Under the pieces are notes generated by a model. The model did not search any database. It was given only the letters and a program-made list of their open reading frames with translations, and was not told the DNA's origin. Shown here piece after piece: positions 35,374 to 49,144 of a DNA stretch of 64,000 nucleotides. The stretch comes from Scortum barcoo (Eukaryota; Chordata; Actinopteri; Centrarchiformes; Terapontidae). Where the stretch lies: contig CM041535.1 of the NCBI GenBank assembly GCA_023238725.1, positions 27,519,978 through 27,583,977 on the forward strand. The letters are read 5' to 3'. Within the stretch, counting starts at the first letter, position 1. Each line of letters opens with the position of its first letter. Both the position numbers and the translations under genes were made by a program.

Positions 35374-38300
35374 ACCCACAGGGCCGACGTAACACCACCC
35401 ACAGGACACCCACAGGGTCACACCGTGACCAATAACACCACCACAGGACCGCACCACCCACAGGACAACAACACCAACAGGGCCAATGCTAGGGCCAATG
35501 TAACACCACCCACAGGACCAACCACCCACAGGACCGACGCCACCCACAGGACCAACAACACCAATGTAACACACCACCACAGGACCAACAACACCCACAG
35601 GACCAACAACACCACCCACAGGACCCACCCACAGGACCTGACGGGACCAACAACACCACCACGGACCACAACACCCACAGGGCCTGGATGTAACACCACC
35701 CACAGGACCGACGCCACCCACAGGACCACCCACAACACAACAACAGGGCCAATGTAACACCACCCACAGGACCAACAACACCAACAGGGCCGACACCACC
35801 CACAGGACCTTAACACCAACAGACCCCACCCACAGGACCAACAACACCAACAGGACCAATGTAACACAGGACCGGACCCACCACAGGACCAACAACACCA
35901 ACAGGGTGGCGTAACAACAACACCAACAGGACCAGCCAGGACGTAACACCACCCACAGGACCACGCCACAGCCACCCAGGACCAACAACACCAACAGGGC
36001 CAACCCACAGGACCAACAACACCAGCAGGGCCAATGTAACACCACCCACAGGACCAACAACACCAACACAGGACCAACAGGACACCACCCACAGGACCAA
36101 CAACAACACCAACCGACCGGCCAGTGACCAGCTACCCAGGACCACCCACAGGACCAACAACACCACAGGACCAGGCCAATGTAGCACCACCAACAGGACC
36201 AACAACACCCACACAGGACCAACAACACCCAGACGTAACACCACCCACAGGACACCGACGCCTGGACCACAGGACCACAACACCAACAGGGCCAGGACAA
36301 TGTAACACCACCCACAGGACCACCACAACACCACAGGACCACACCACCCACAGGACCAACAACACCAACAACACCAACAGGGCCAACGCAACAACACCAC
36401 CCACAGTAACACCACCCACAGGACCAACAACACCACAGGACCACCCAACACCCACAGGACCAACAGGGACACCAACAGGACCAACAGGACCAACAGCCAA
36501 TACCACGTAACACCACCCACAGGACCAACAACACCACCGACACCACCACAGGACCAACAACACCACCCACAGGACCAACAACACCAACAGGAAACAACAC
36601 CAACAGAATACCGGCTTACCCACGGACCAACAACACCAACAGGGCGGCCACCCCCACAGGACGGCGGCCACCACACACAACAGGGCCAATGTAACACCAC
36701 CCACAGGACCAGGACGCCACCCACAGGACCAACACACCACACCCACAGGACCAACAACACCACCACAGGACCAACAACACCAACAGGACCAACAACTAAC
36801 ACCACCCACAGGACCAACAACACAACACAGACCAGGAACACCACCCACAGGACCGCCACCCACAGGACCAACAACACCAACAGGGCCACAGGACCATGTA
36901 ACACCACCCACAGGACCGGACGCCACCCACAGGACCAGGACCTACAACACCAACAGGGCCAATTAACACACCCACAGGGCCAGCGCCCACCCACAGGATG
37001 TAACACCACCCACAGGACCAACAACACCACAGGACGACCAATTTAACACCACAGGACCACAACCGGACCAACAGGGCCGACGTAACTACCACCCACAGGA
37101 CCGGCACGCCACCCACAGGACCAACAACGCTAACAGGGCCAACAGGGCCAATGTAGCACCACAGGTACCACACCCACCCACAGGACCACCAACGCCACCG
37201 GGACGACGCCACCACGGGACCAGCAACACCAAACAGGCCGGCCACACACCACAGGACCACCCACAGGCGCCACCACAGGATAACAACACCAACAGGACCA
37301 CAACACCACCACAGGACCACCCACAGGACCACACCCAACAGGACCAGTACCGAATGTAACACCACCCACAGGACCGCGGACCTACAACACCCACAGGACC
37401 AACAACACCACCAACAGGGCCACCCATGTAACACCACCCACAGGACCAAATGACAGCCACCCACATAGGACCAATAACAACACCAACAGGGCCAATGTAA
37501 CACCACAGGACCACAGGATAACACCACTAACAGGACGCACACCAATACACCCACGGACCGGCTAATACAACAACTACCACAGGACCGGATAATACCACCC
37601 ACCCAGGACCCATAGGACCACCCACACAGGACCAATAACACCACAGGACCACAGGACCGGCAGCCACCCACAGGACCAACAACCAGGGCCATACAGACCA
37701 AATAACACCACAATAACAGGACCACGCCACCCAGGATATGACCCAACACGCTTCCACCACAGGATACAGGACCACAGGACCGCAATACACCACCTTAACA
37801 GGGGCCAATAACACCACCCACAGGACCAACAACACCCACAGTAACACCACCCACAGACCGGCGCCACCCACAACAACCAACAGGGCCAATGTAACACCAC
37901 CCACAGGACCAACAACACCACAGGACCGACAACACCACTACAGCCACCCACAGGACCAACAACACCAACAGGACCACCACCTGGAACACCACCCACAGGA
38001 CCGACGCCACCCACAGGACCAACAACACCAACAGGGCCAATGTAACACCACCCACAGGACCAACAGGACACCAAGGACAGGACCGCCACCATAACACCAC
38101 CCACAGGACCACCCACAGAGACGCCACCCACAGGACCAACAACACCAGCAACACCAACAGGGCCAATGGGCCCGGCGGCTAACACCACCACAGGACAACA
38201 ACACCCACCCATGGACCACGCCACCACAGTGGAACACCACCCACAGGACCGACGCCACCACAGGACACCAACAGGGCCAATGTAACCCACCCAACAGGAC

Positions 38301-41300
38301 CAACAACACCAACAGGGCAGGACCAACAACACCCACAGGACCGACCACAGGACACCCACAGGACCAACAACACCACAGGGCCACCACACCCACAGGACAC
38401 CCACCCACAGGACCAACAACACCAACAGGGCCAATGTAACACCACCCACAGGACCAACAACACCAACAGGACCACCACCACACCAGGACCAACAACACCA
38501 CCCCCAGCCACCCACAGGACCAACAACACCAACACCACCCACCGGGCCAACAACACCCACAGGACCGACGCCACCCACAGGACCAACAACACCAACAGGG
38601 CCAATGTAACACCACCCACAGGACCAACAACACCACCCACAGGACCAACAACACCAACAGGACCAACAACACCACCCACAGTAACCACACAGGACCAGCT
38701 AACACCACCCACAGGACCACACCAATACCAACAGGACCAACTTAACACCACAGCCACCAATGACCAGACCAATAACACCACACAGGATAGCAGCCACACA
38801 CCACAGGACCAACAACACCAACAGGGCCAATGTAACATACACACCACCCACAGGACCAACAACCACCCTAACACCACCCACAGGACTAACACCACCACAG
38901 GATAACACACCAACACGGGCCACCCACAGGACCAACAACACCAACAGGGCCACCCACCACAGGACCAACACCTGACCGGAACCCACCACCCACAGGACCG
39001 GCGCCCACAGGATAACACCCACGGGACCAGGGCCAATACACCAATGTAACAACCCACCAGGACCAACAACCAATGGCACACCGACGCCACCCACAGGACC
39101 AACACCAACAGGGCCGATAACCACCCACACCCACAGGACCCATAACACCACCCACAGGACCGACGGACCACACCCACAGGACCAACAACACCACACCCAC
39201 AGGACCATTTCCCCCAGCCAATGTAACACCACCCACAGGACCAACAACACCAACACGGCCACCCCGTAACACCACCCACAGGACCAACAACACCACCCAC
39301 AGGACCACGCCACCACAGGACCACAGGGCCACCACCCAACACGACAACCACCCACAGGACCAACGCCACCCACAGGACCAACAACACCAACAGGGCCGAC
39401 GCCACAGGGACACCAACACAGACCCTGTAACACCACCCACAGGACCAACAGGACCCCACAGGACCACCCACAGGACCAACAACACCACAGGGCAACAATA
39501 GGACACCACCCACAGGACCAACAACACCCACAGGACCAACACCCACAGGACCACCACCCACAGGACCGACAACACCAACACGGCCAACCTGGGCCACCAC
39601 CCACAGGACCAACACCCACACCAACAGGACCAACAACACCAACAGGGCCAATGTAACACCACCCACAGGACCAACACCCACCCACCAACAACACCATACA
39701 GGACCAACAACACCACCACGGGACCAACACCCTGACCACAGGACCCACAGGTAACAACACCACAGGGGCCGACGTACACCAACAATGGACACTACACCGG
39801 ACCGACGCCACCCACAGGACCAACAACACCAACAGGACCAATGTAACACCACCCACAGGACCAACAACACCAACAGGGCAACAACACCACCCACAGGACC
39901 AATAACAACACCAACAGGGCAACTAACACCACAGGACCACAGGACCAACAGGCTACCCACAGGACCGTTTACAGGACAATAACACCACAGGACTAACAAT
40001 ACACTTTGAGGACTGACCAATACCACCACACAGGACCGACCCACCCACAGGACCAACAACACCAACAGGACCAATGTAACACCACCCACAGGACCAACAA
40101 CACCACCCACAGGACCAACAACACACAACAGGGCCAATAATGTAACACCACACAGGACCGACGCCACCCACAGGACCAACAACAGGGCCAACAGGGCCGG
40201 TGGCCACCACAGGACCAACACCACCCATACAGGACCAAGAACAAATTTACAGACCAACAACCATACCAACAGGACCGGACAACACAGGACACCAACAACA
40301 CCAACAGGACCAATGTAACACCACCCACAGGACCACAACCACAGGGACCGACACCCACAGTAACAACACAGGACCAACACACCAACAGCCAACACCCACA
40401 GGACCGCCAACAGGACCGACAACACCAACAGGGCCAATGTAACACCACACCACAGGACCACAACACCTACCACAGGACCAACAACACCAACAGGGCCGAA
40501 TGGACCAACAACACCCACAGGGCCACACCACCCACAGGACCAACAACACCAACAGGGCCACCAAGGAACCACCACCCACAGGACCAACAACACCACCCAC
40601 AGGGACCAACAACACAGCACCAACAATGGACCACCCACAGGAGGACCCACCACCCACAGGACCAACAACACCACAGGACCACAGGACCAACGAACACCAC
40701 CCACAGGACCACCACACACCACAGGACCACACCCACAGGACCAACAACACCAACAGGACCAACACCACCCACAGGACCACGCCACACAGGACCAACAACA
40801 CCAACACGGGCCAATGTAACACCACCCACAGGACCAACAACCACCAACAGGAATGTAACAACCACCCACAGGACCACCCACAGGACCAAGGACCAACACG
40901 GCACAGGACCAATGTAACACCACCCACAGGACCAACACCCACAGGACCAACACAGGACCAACAGGGTAACCCAATAACACCACCCACAGGACCGACGCCA
41001 CCCACAGGACAACCCTACACCGGGACAACAAGGACCAATACCACCCACAGGACCGACGCCATACAGGACAACAAGGACCAAAGAACACCACCCATAGGAC
41101 CAACAACACCAATAGACAGCCTAGGACCGACGACCACAGGACCAACAACAACACCAACAGGGCCAATAACACCCACAGGACCAACAACACCAACAGGAGC
41201 CATGGGACAACACCCACAGGACCAACACCACCACCAGGACTAACACCACAGGGCTAATCAACAGGACCACCACACCACCCACAGGACCAACAACACCACA

Positions 41301-43062
41301 GGGCTACAATATCACCACAGGACCCCAATACAGGGACAAATACACATACCACAGGACAACAACACCCAATGGGTCACAGACCGATAACACCCATAACATG
41401 GTTCACCCACAGACCAAATAACACCACCACAGGACCGGACACCAACCCACCCACAGACAGGGTGGACCACACCAACCCACCACCCACAGGACCTGAAAAC
41501 ACCACCACCATAGGACCAATAATAACACCACCTACAGGACCACGCCACCCAGGACCAACAACACCAACAGCTAACAACACTACCCATTGTAACACCCACA
41601 CAGGACCGAACAACACCAATGGACCAACACCCAATAACAGGGACCACCCGGACCCACCCACCTAGGACACCTAACACCACAGGACCAACACCACCCACAG
41701 GACCACAGGACCACACCACAGGACCGACCAACACCACCCACAGGGACATCACACAGGCCACCAATGACCACCAGGACCAACACCACCCACAGGACCGACG
41801 CCACCCACAGGACCAACAACACCACACAGGACCACCCACAACACCAACAGGACCAATACACCCACAGGACCAACACCACGACACCCACAGGACCAACAAC
41901 ACCAACAGGCTGACGGCCAATGTAACACCACCCACAGGACCGACGCCACCACCCACAGGACCAACAACACCACCCACAGGACCACAACACCCACAGGACC
42001 CACCACCCACAGGACCAACAACACCAACACGGCCAATGACCCACCCACACCAACAACAACCACCCACAACACCAACAGGACCAACAACACCACCCACAGG
42101 ACCAATAACACCCACAGAACAACACCACAGGACCAACAGGACCAACAAATAACACCACCCACAGGACCGACAACACTGGACCACACCCACAGGACCAACA
42201 GGCCACAGGACAACACCCACGGACACGCCACCCACAGGACCACCACCCACAGGACAGGGCCACCTACAGGACCAACACGACCACATACAGGACCACCACC
42301 CACACACCTACACCCACAGGACCAACAACACCAACCCACGGACCGACGTACCCACACCCACAGGACCGGATAACGTAACCCACCCACAGGACCAACAACA
42401 CCACCCACAGCCACCCACAGGACTAACACAGGACAACACCACCACACACTGACAACACCAACAGGACCAACACATGACAACACCACCCCATAACACCACC
42501 ACAGACACGCCCATAACACCACCCACAGGACCAACACCCCCACACCACACACCACAACCACAGGACCAACAACACCACCAACAGGACCAACACCCACAGG
42601 ACCACAACCACCCACAGGACCAACAACACCCAGGACAGGACCGACACACCACACAGGACCAACAACACCAACACGACAGGACAGACACGCCACACCACCG
42701 ACAGCACTGACAGGACACAACACCACCGGCACTGACAACACCAACAGGGCTGACATAATACCACCCACAGGACCGACACCACCACCCACAGGACCGACAC
42801 CACCACCCACAGGACCGACAACACCCACAGGACCAAGGTACCACCACACCGACTGACTGAGGTAACAACACACAGGACTGAGGTATGAGCACCCAAAGGC
42901 AGAGGTACCACCACCCACAGGCCGTATAACACCACCCACAGGACTGAGGTATGAACACCGACATGACTGAGGTTTCACCCCCAACAGGACTAAAGTACCA
43001 GCACCAACAAGACTACAAACACCAACAGGACTGAGGTACTACCACCCAAAGGTGTGAAGTAC
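35374..43062. repeat. 7.7-kb minisatellite, 41-bp period, in prdm6 intron
   Basis: The dominant period is 41 bp (for example CCACCCACAG at 38401 and again at 38442). A full unit contains CACCCACAGGACC, AACAACACC and AACAGGGCCAATGTAAC. Shorter variants of about 18-23 bp (CACAGGACCGACGCCACC) are mixed in, so the 41-mer is itself built from related half-units. The plus strand is almost free of T. The right edge (about 42840-43062) decays into ACTGAGGTAC-type variants. The span equals roughly 185 units. All minus-strand frames lack stops, which produces long spurious open frames. Confidence 0.97.
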
Positions 43063-45149
43063 CAGATGTCTAACATGAACCTTCACCAACCTGGTCGATT
43101 CGGGCTTGTTGTGCTTTCTTTGTACAACAATAATAAGAGAAGAAGCCAAGTGTTCAAAAATGTGTTCACTTTCCACAAGTTTCCTCGCTCTGAAGGTCTA
43201 AAAAGCTTCTTTTGAGAGAGTAAGAATAAAAAGGTGAATAAATCTACCAAAATAAAGGAAACCGAAGAAAATTCATGTTACAGTCCAGATCTAAAAAATG
43301 ATTCTCTGTATGTTTTATTTGGAGTCACCCTTTAATGATCATGTTTGTCTGGTCAATGTTAACTTTATTGATGAACAATTATTCTGATTATTCTGAAGTG
43401 AACCTAAAGAAGAAGACAAACATCCAGAGGTAGTTTCAAACCTGCGATGTGAACAGAACATGTTCCACGTTTGTACTGCGGCTCATCTCTGCAGCGACGC
43501 AGGAGAGGAAACACCCAGCGGCTCTATCAGTGTAAAAACACTCTGATCAAACATGCTGCTGGATTATGAAGAGCGTACACACACATGTTCGCACACACTC
43601 GTGTTATTCTAACATGAAGGTCCTGATGGAAAACCCCACTCTTTGTTCTCGAAACCCCCGCGGTTACCGTGCCTACGGGGTGATGTGATGTCACACAGAG
43701 AAGAGAAATGAACTGAGTTAACCCGACTCGCCAAGTGAGTTTAACTAAACAGCGCCAGGCTGAGCGGAGGTTTACTGTGGCCAAAGTCACATGATAGATT
43801 TTTTTTTAACCCACTAAAACACACTTTTTAATCCACTTTTGTTTAACTAACAGCTCTGATCTGCACAGTTTTAGGAGCTTTAAAGATAGATGAGGAGATT
43901 TAAATGGACTTTGCATGAAAATCCAACAACCTCCTTTTCTCCTCAGTCTGGACTGTCCAAGTTCAAATACAGTTATCACGCAGTCCTTCACTGTCTGGGA
44001 TAATCTGAAACCACCACTGAGTGTGAGTGAGACGTCTTTTAGTTATTTCACACATTTTTTCACACACATTCAAAAACTGTCACTGTTGTTCCTTCATCAC
44101 CATGAACACACACTGTACTTTATATTTTGACTCAATCACACACACACACATCCTGCTGCCACAAATATTCATTAGAAAACCAAATGTGGATTCATCCGCT
44201 GCTGCTGAAAATAGTCCCCAAGAAATGCACTATTCCCTCCTGTTTGCTTGATAAAAAGTGACATTTTATATGTGTTTTATTATTAAAGTGACTCATTTTC
44301 TGATCTGTGATTTAAATACTGCTCATGAAATTACTATAATCTTCCTCTGACAGAACTGATAACAGAACTGACGTTTCGGCTCACACAGCTGCCGACAGGA
44401 GTTGGCTCTCGGATCTTTTCACATTAAAAGCTTTGCATCGCTGTGGCTGTGATCCTCAAAAGCGTTTGGGGCTCAAAACCCACTGAGCTGCTGCATTACA
44501 TCAGTGCGGTCGTCACTGCGTTTATTGAAAAAGTTCCATTGATAAAAACTCAAATGCCTCACTGAAATCCAAGCAACAGGAAACCAGAACAGACCCGAAC
44601 AGAAACCCGTCGCTGATTATGTAATCAAAGTGATGATGTCAGCCACGATGGGACCCTTTAATAAAACCCCCGAATACAGACAGTTAGACAAACAGCAAAT
44701 AATGACATCAGTCAAGAAAACATTACAGAGTCTTTACTGGACGCCGCGACCACAAACCACAGAAAACACAAAGTCAATGTGAAGTCTGTTGGGAAAACGA
44801 TGACGGACACAGACAGACAGACAGACGGACACACCAACAGCCAAGTACAGACGGACAGCAGTCATTCAGTAACAAGAAACAGACAAGGAAAATAGATTTA
44901 TCTGCTTTAAGATGTAAAAAGCCGAGATGCCAACAGGCGTTTCTGAATCCTCGTGTGTCTCATCAATGTCCCGCGCTGACTAAATATTTTGCCTCAAACT
45001 GTGCAGCTGAAGTTTTCCTTTCTCTGCTGCTCTGAAGTTTCTGATGTTCGAGGCTGTTTTCCCTGACGGCTCGTCCGCTCTCAGACCCGGCCAAGAGAAA
45101 ACTCCCGTAAGAGCCCGGAGGAGGACGAGGTCAGAGCGGCTCATGTTTT

Positions 45150-45300
45150 CACTGCGTGTCCTCTGTTCGATCAGGACCGACTCGAAGGTTTCAGATCGGG
45201 AGGTCACCCGTTCGAATCCTCGGGAAAATCCAGGCAGGGAGAAAAAAACTATGAATTGCCTTCCCATCCCTCGACAAGTATGTTCAGACAAAAGCAGCAG
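45150..45300 (+). mobile_element. Possible tRNA-derived SINE fragment
   Basis: A perfect RNA polymerase III B-box-like GTTCGAATCC lies at 45210-45219, with a GGGAGGTCACCC context upstream. No clear A box or tail is recognisable, so assignment is weak. Confidence 0.35.
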
Positions 45301-47934
45301 TGTTTGTTGTAACTGTGGCTTTACTAGAATAAATACTCTCTTTCTATTATCATTCTTACTCTTCAGATTTCATATCAAACATAAACTCAACTCTGAATGA
45401 TTTATGTCACATCCTGCTGGCTGATTTTTGTTGAGTGTTTTTATTTACATGATTAAAGTTTAATCCTTCACTGCAGACTCATCTATTACCGGGCAGATTT
45501 GCTTCACAGTCAAAATGTAAAAAGATCATAAACTATCATTTTTTGCTTTTCCTTCTTTCCTTCTCTCTTCCTCCCATGTTCTTTGTCTATTTGTCCTTTT
45601 CTTTCCCCCCTTTCCTTCTTCTGACTGATCTGAAAGCAATAAAATGCTCGAAACTTTCTTTTCAACATTTTACAACTGATTATTGTTTTAAGTAAAAAAA
45701 AAAAGTCAATGTAGGACCAGGAGTGTTTTTGCTCCTTTAAATTTTTTCTAACCGACAATCTGAGAACTTCCTCTCTTGTCATCGTTGGAAAAAGGTCCTA
45801 CAGTTACCAAATATTTTAATGTTTACTTCTGTCAAATGCAGAAAATGGTCGAAAACAACAATAAACATTTTCAACATTAAGAGGACATCTTAAAATTTCT
45901 TGCTTTGTCTGAATAAGAGTCCAAATCAAATGAAAAATAAACAAAAGCTATTTAAAGAGAAACTGCAACCAGAAAAAGAGAAACTGACGTCCATTCATTT
46001 TACATAAACTAAATGATTTTACACTAAACTTTAAACTGTATATACTGCCTTCATTAAAATCTTCTTTAAAGGATCCATTTCTACTGCTTCACAAAAATCA
46101 TACGTAATAATAAAAATAACATTAACATTAAAATAATATATGTTCTCGTGACTCCTCACCACAGCAGCCACCACTTAAAGTCACCGAGCTGCCTCAGAGG
46201 AGATCAATGTGTCGAGCCAGAAAATACTGCAGCACCAGAAAATCCTCCACTGCTCCACCCAGATGTAATGGCAAGTGTCTTAATTAAAACTGGCCCTTGC
46301 TGGACACCATAGACAACATGACACAAGCTCCCTGATTGGCTATAGGACAAATATCTCTTCCTGTTTTGGGAGGCGTCAATAAGAGAGTTTAACAACCGCT
46401 GAGTTTTAATGGGATCTGTGTGTAAAGCTTCTTCATCAATAGGCCTAATGACCGGTTTCAGCCCGGCAGCCGATAATCTGCCGATGGTTAGAGCCGGGTT
46501 ATCGGACCTGCTTTTCTCCAGGGCAGGGGGCTCCAAAGGCCGGTTCGAGGCCCTGCGGTGGGACCCTGCTGGGTCCATATACAACAACTCTGTAATGTTT
46601 AAATCTAACAGGAAGAGGGCAGAGATTGAAAGGGAGATGATTACATTAAATCTGGACAGAAAACAAATCTAATCGCTGAAGTAAATGTTATTTATATATA
46701 TATTTAGATATTTATATTCATATAACTATATTATAGTATAATAATGAATTTAATTCTTTAAAGTCTGGCTAATTTGCTGAATATCATTTGTTGGTTATTC
46801 ACATTTTAACTCTTTTATTAATGACAGATACTTAAACTGAGTCTCCACACAAAAAACTGAGACTTCAAGAAAAGAGTCAATATATAATATAATAAATAAA
46901 GATGTCATTTTAATTATAAAGTCAGTATTTTTAGAAAACTTACAAAGAATTGAAGCTATTTCTATCTAAAAAGACTGAGTTTTGATGGAGGATCACCGAA
47001 AGTTCATGTTTAAGATTTGATTCAATAAAAACATAGTTCACTGTTTCACTATTTTCTAGTGTTAATATGTCAAAAACATCATTTCTATTTGTATGTTATA
47101 TCAGAATTCATATTTTCTTCCTGTAAAATGTAAAACAAACTCGGGTGGTGACCTGTGATATAACCCATGAAATGTGATTTAAGGTGAGTTATTAACCTAC
47201 CGTCACATAAAACTGCACCTGAACATCAGATAACAGAAGCTGAAAACACTTGCGGCGACTTAAAACATCTAAAAAGTGACTGACAGGTAAAAAAGTGAAA
47301 TAATTAAAAACACCTCATCTCTAAACTCTCTCATGTTCTCTGTTTGAAGCACAAATCCCGACATGACGAGCTCCTGCTGGACTTGGCCTGTGATGTTTCG
47401 CCCCCCGACCTCTGACCTCTGAAGCCCCGCCCACCTCCTTGCTCCCCCCTCCCCTCCTGACATCCAACAGCAGAGAGACTGATGTCCGGTCAACTGACGT
47501 CCGACTGACCTTTACCAGCTCGGCCACGAGGGACTCATCTATCTCTCCCAGCATCCCTCACTCCCTCCTCTCATCCTCTCATGCTCACCCCCCCATCTCC
47601 ACCTCCCCCCTCTCTAATGCTAATGCAGCTGTTTATAACTGCCACATTGACTTTCTCCTGCCACTGTATGTAAATACAATCTACTCTGATCAATGGACTG
47701 TGAGGTGACATGACTCTGACCACGAGCACACACACACCCATAAATACACACTTAAATACACAGAGTGCACACACACACAAATAAAGATAAACTTTACGCA
47801 CACAAAATCACAGCTGGCGTTTTTGCAGGTTCACCGACTTAAATAAACTTTTTCATCAGCAGCTTTCATCAGTTTGATTCCAGACAAATGAATTTTCTAC
47901 TTTAACAGACAAAATGTTTTATCGTTTTGCTTTT

Positions 47935-47982
<48 letters not shown>

Positions 47983-47989
47983 CACAGCA

Positions 47990-48110
47990 GTGCAAAGTTT
48001 CGGCCGTCCACTGGGAGAAACTCGGAGTTCAACGTCTTGCTCAAGGACACTTAAACACCTTTAACAGGAAGATTTTGAACTCTGAGACTAATGAACAACC
48101 AGCTCGACCT
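47990..48110 (+). repeat. Degenerate copy of a common teleost interspersed repeat
   Basis: GTTCAACGTCTTGCTCAAGG followed by ACACTT, and later TGAACAACCAGCTCGACCTCC, match the widespread fish repeat with the consensus-like CTTGCCCAAGGACACTT. The family name is not certain from sequence alone. Confidence 0.6.
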
Positions 48111-48245
48111 CCTTAGTAAAACTAAACACACACCATCACTGTGTTATCGACCTCACAGGCAAGACTTGTATTCTGACAGCATTGAGGGTTCACACTATGA
48201 ACGACGCTCTGAGACACTACGTTACCCATAAGCCCCCTCTCTCAC

Positions 48246-48404
48246 CTCCCACAGGTGTCTGGTGTTCCTGACGGCCCCGGAGTGCAGTTTGTCCAGCAGC
48301 AGAGGGACTCCCTGAAACGGGCCGATCCAGGTGCCCTGAGGGATCCTCTGAGCCGCACAGATCCCGTAACCCAGACCAGGAACCGTGCTGGTGCAGAGAC
48401 ACAC
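48246..48404 (-). CDS. prdm6: prdm6 exon: N-terminal part of PR domain
   Basis: Acceptor TCTGCAG|GTGTGTCTC and donor TGGGAG|GTGAGAG bound 159 bases (53 codons, phase 0 at both ends). The peptide begins VCLCTSTVPGLGYGICAAQR and continues with QGTWIGPFQG and VRNTRHLWE, closely matching PRDM6. The frame is intact. It joins the exon at 48996-49144 in frame through RE|VCLC. Confidence 0.95.
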
Positions 48405-48995
48405 CTGCAGACACACACAAATAAAACAGCAGACGTTTCTATTTATACCTTTTATCTGGAGCACAGAGATGCTGATAACTAAAACTCAAACAGGTTTCTG
48501 CAGCTCGCTCGTCACTGGAGCTCTTCTCCTCAGCTCACCTGTACAGGTACGTCGTTCTGACTCTTCTTTACTCTCTTTTTCCTTCAGACCCAAATAAACC
48601 TGCAAAACTAACTTTACTCCTCTGTGGTGTTTCTATAAGTCAATAAAATGTGATGTCAGTCCTTTTCCTTCATCAGGATTTGTTAACTCGTCACATGATC
48701 GAACTTACTTCGTTTACTTTCAGAAAAAAAACAGCTGGCTCAGAAAATTTGGTGATGAACTGAGATTATAAAATACTGAATTAAATTGCTGTGATTAAAA
48801 TGAAATCCAAAATATTTTTTCAAACACATAAAGAGACGTCATCTTAACAAACCTTTTATTTCCTGTCAGGTCAATGGAAATCGTTTCTTCTGATGTTGTG
48901 ATTTTTTTTGCACAAAATCCAAAAACATGAAATATAAATTAAAAATATAAATTAAAATACAACCAGGCGGCCGACAGGTGAACAGGAAGTCTCAC
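48405..48995. other. Short prdm6 intron (591 bp)
   Basis: It lies between donor GAGAG|GTGAG and acceptor CTGCAG. Nothing else is seen. Confidence 0.9.
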
Positions 48996-49144
48996 CTCTC
49001 TGGGCAGATCTCTCAGCCAATCAGGGACATCCGGCAGGGTGACAGGCGCCGCCGTGCTGCTGGTGCCGACGAGCCGCCGCAGAGAGTGGAGAGGACCGTG
49101 CATCGGACACTCGCCGTTCCTGTTGTCTGCACACATGTCGCAGC
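48996..49144 (-). CDS. prdm6: prdm6 exon: Cys-rich segment before PR domain
   Basis: Acceptor CCCTGCAG|GCTGCGAC and donor GAGAG|GTGAG bound 149 bases (2 + 49 codons). The peptide contains CDMCADNRNGECPMHGPLHS and ends DWLRDLPRE, a diagnostic PRDM6 segment with Cys/His spacing that looks metal-binding. It needs one nucleotide from the previous exon. The visible donor of that exon (58518) supplies two, so the junction is one base out of phase. Confidence 0.94.

Larger units (their letters stand above)
43063..48245. other. prdm6 intron between minisatellite and the exon at 48246
   Basis: No exon was recognised. It includes a tRNA-like SINE fragment at about 45150-45300, a unique GC-balanced block at 46220-46580, another at 47380-47710, an (AC)n run of about 21 units at 47938-47980, and a common fish repeat at 47990-48110. 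Confidence 0.6.

Noticed and set aside
38179..41217. Minus-strand open frame of about 1000 codons rich in Trp, Cys, Val and Gly
   Set aside because: It lies wholly in the 41-bp minisatellite. The unit has no stop in any minus frame, and 41 is not a multiple of 3, so the frame simply cycles. No start context, splice signals or protein family.
35374..43062. Resemblance to a CRISPR array (regular repeat of about 41 bp)
   Set aside because: There are no unique spacers between repeats, the whole unit repeats, and the genome is a vertebrate.
45200..45230. Possible tRNA gene from GTTCGAATCC
   Set aside because: Only the B box is present. No cloverleaf arms or A box at the right distance, so a SINE remnant is more likely.
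46204..46587. Minus-strand open frame of 127 codons
   Set aside because: No recognisable domain, no splice context and ordinary composition. Conservation of the DNA as a non-coding element seems as likely.
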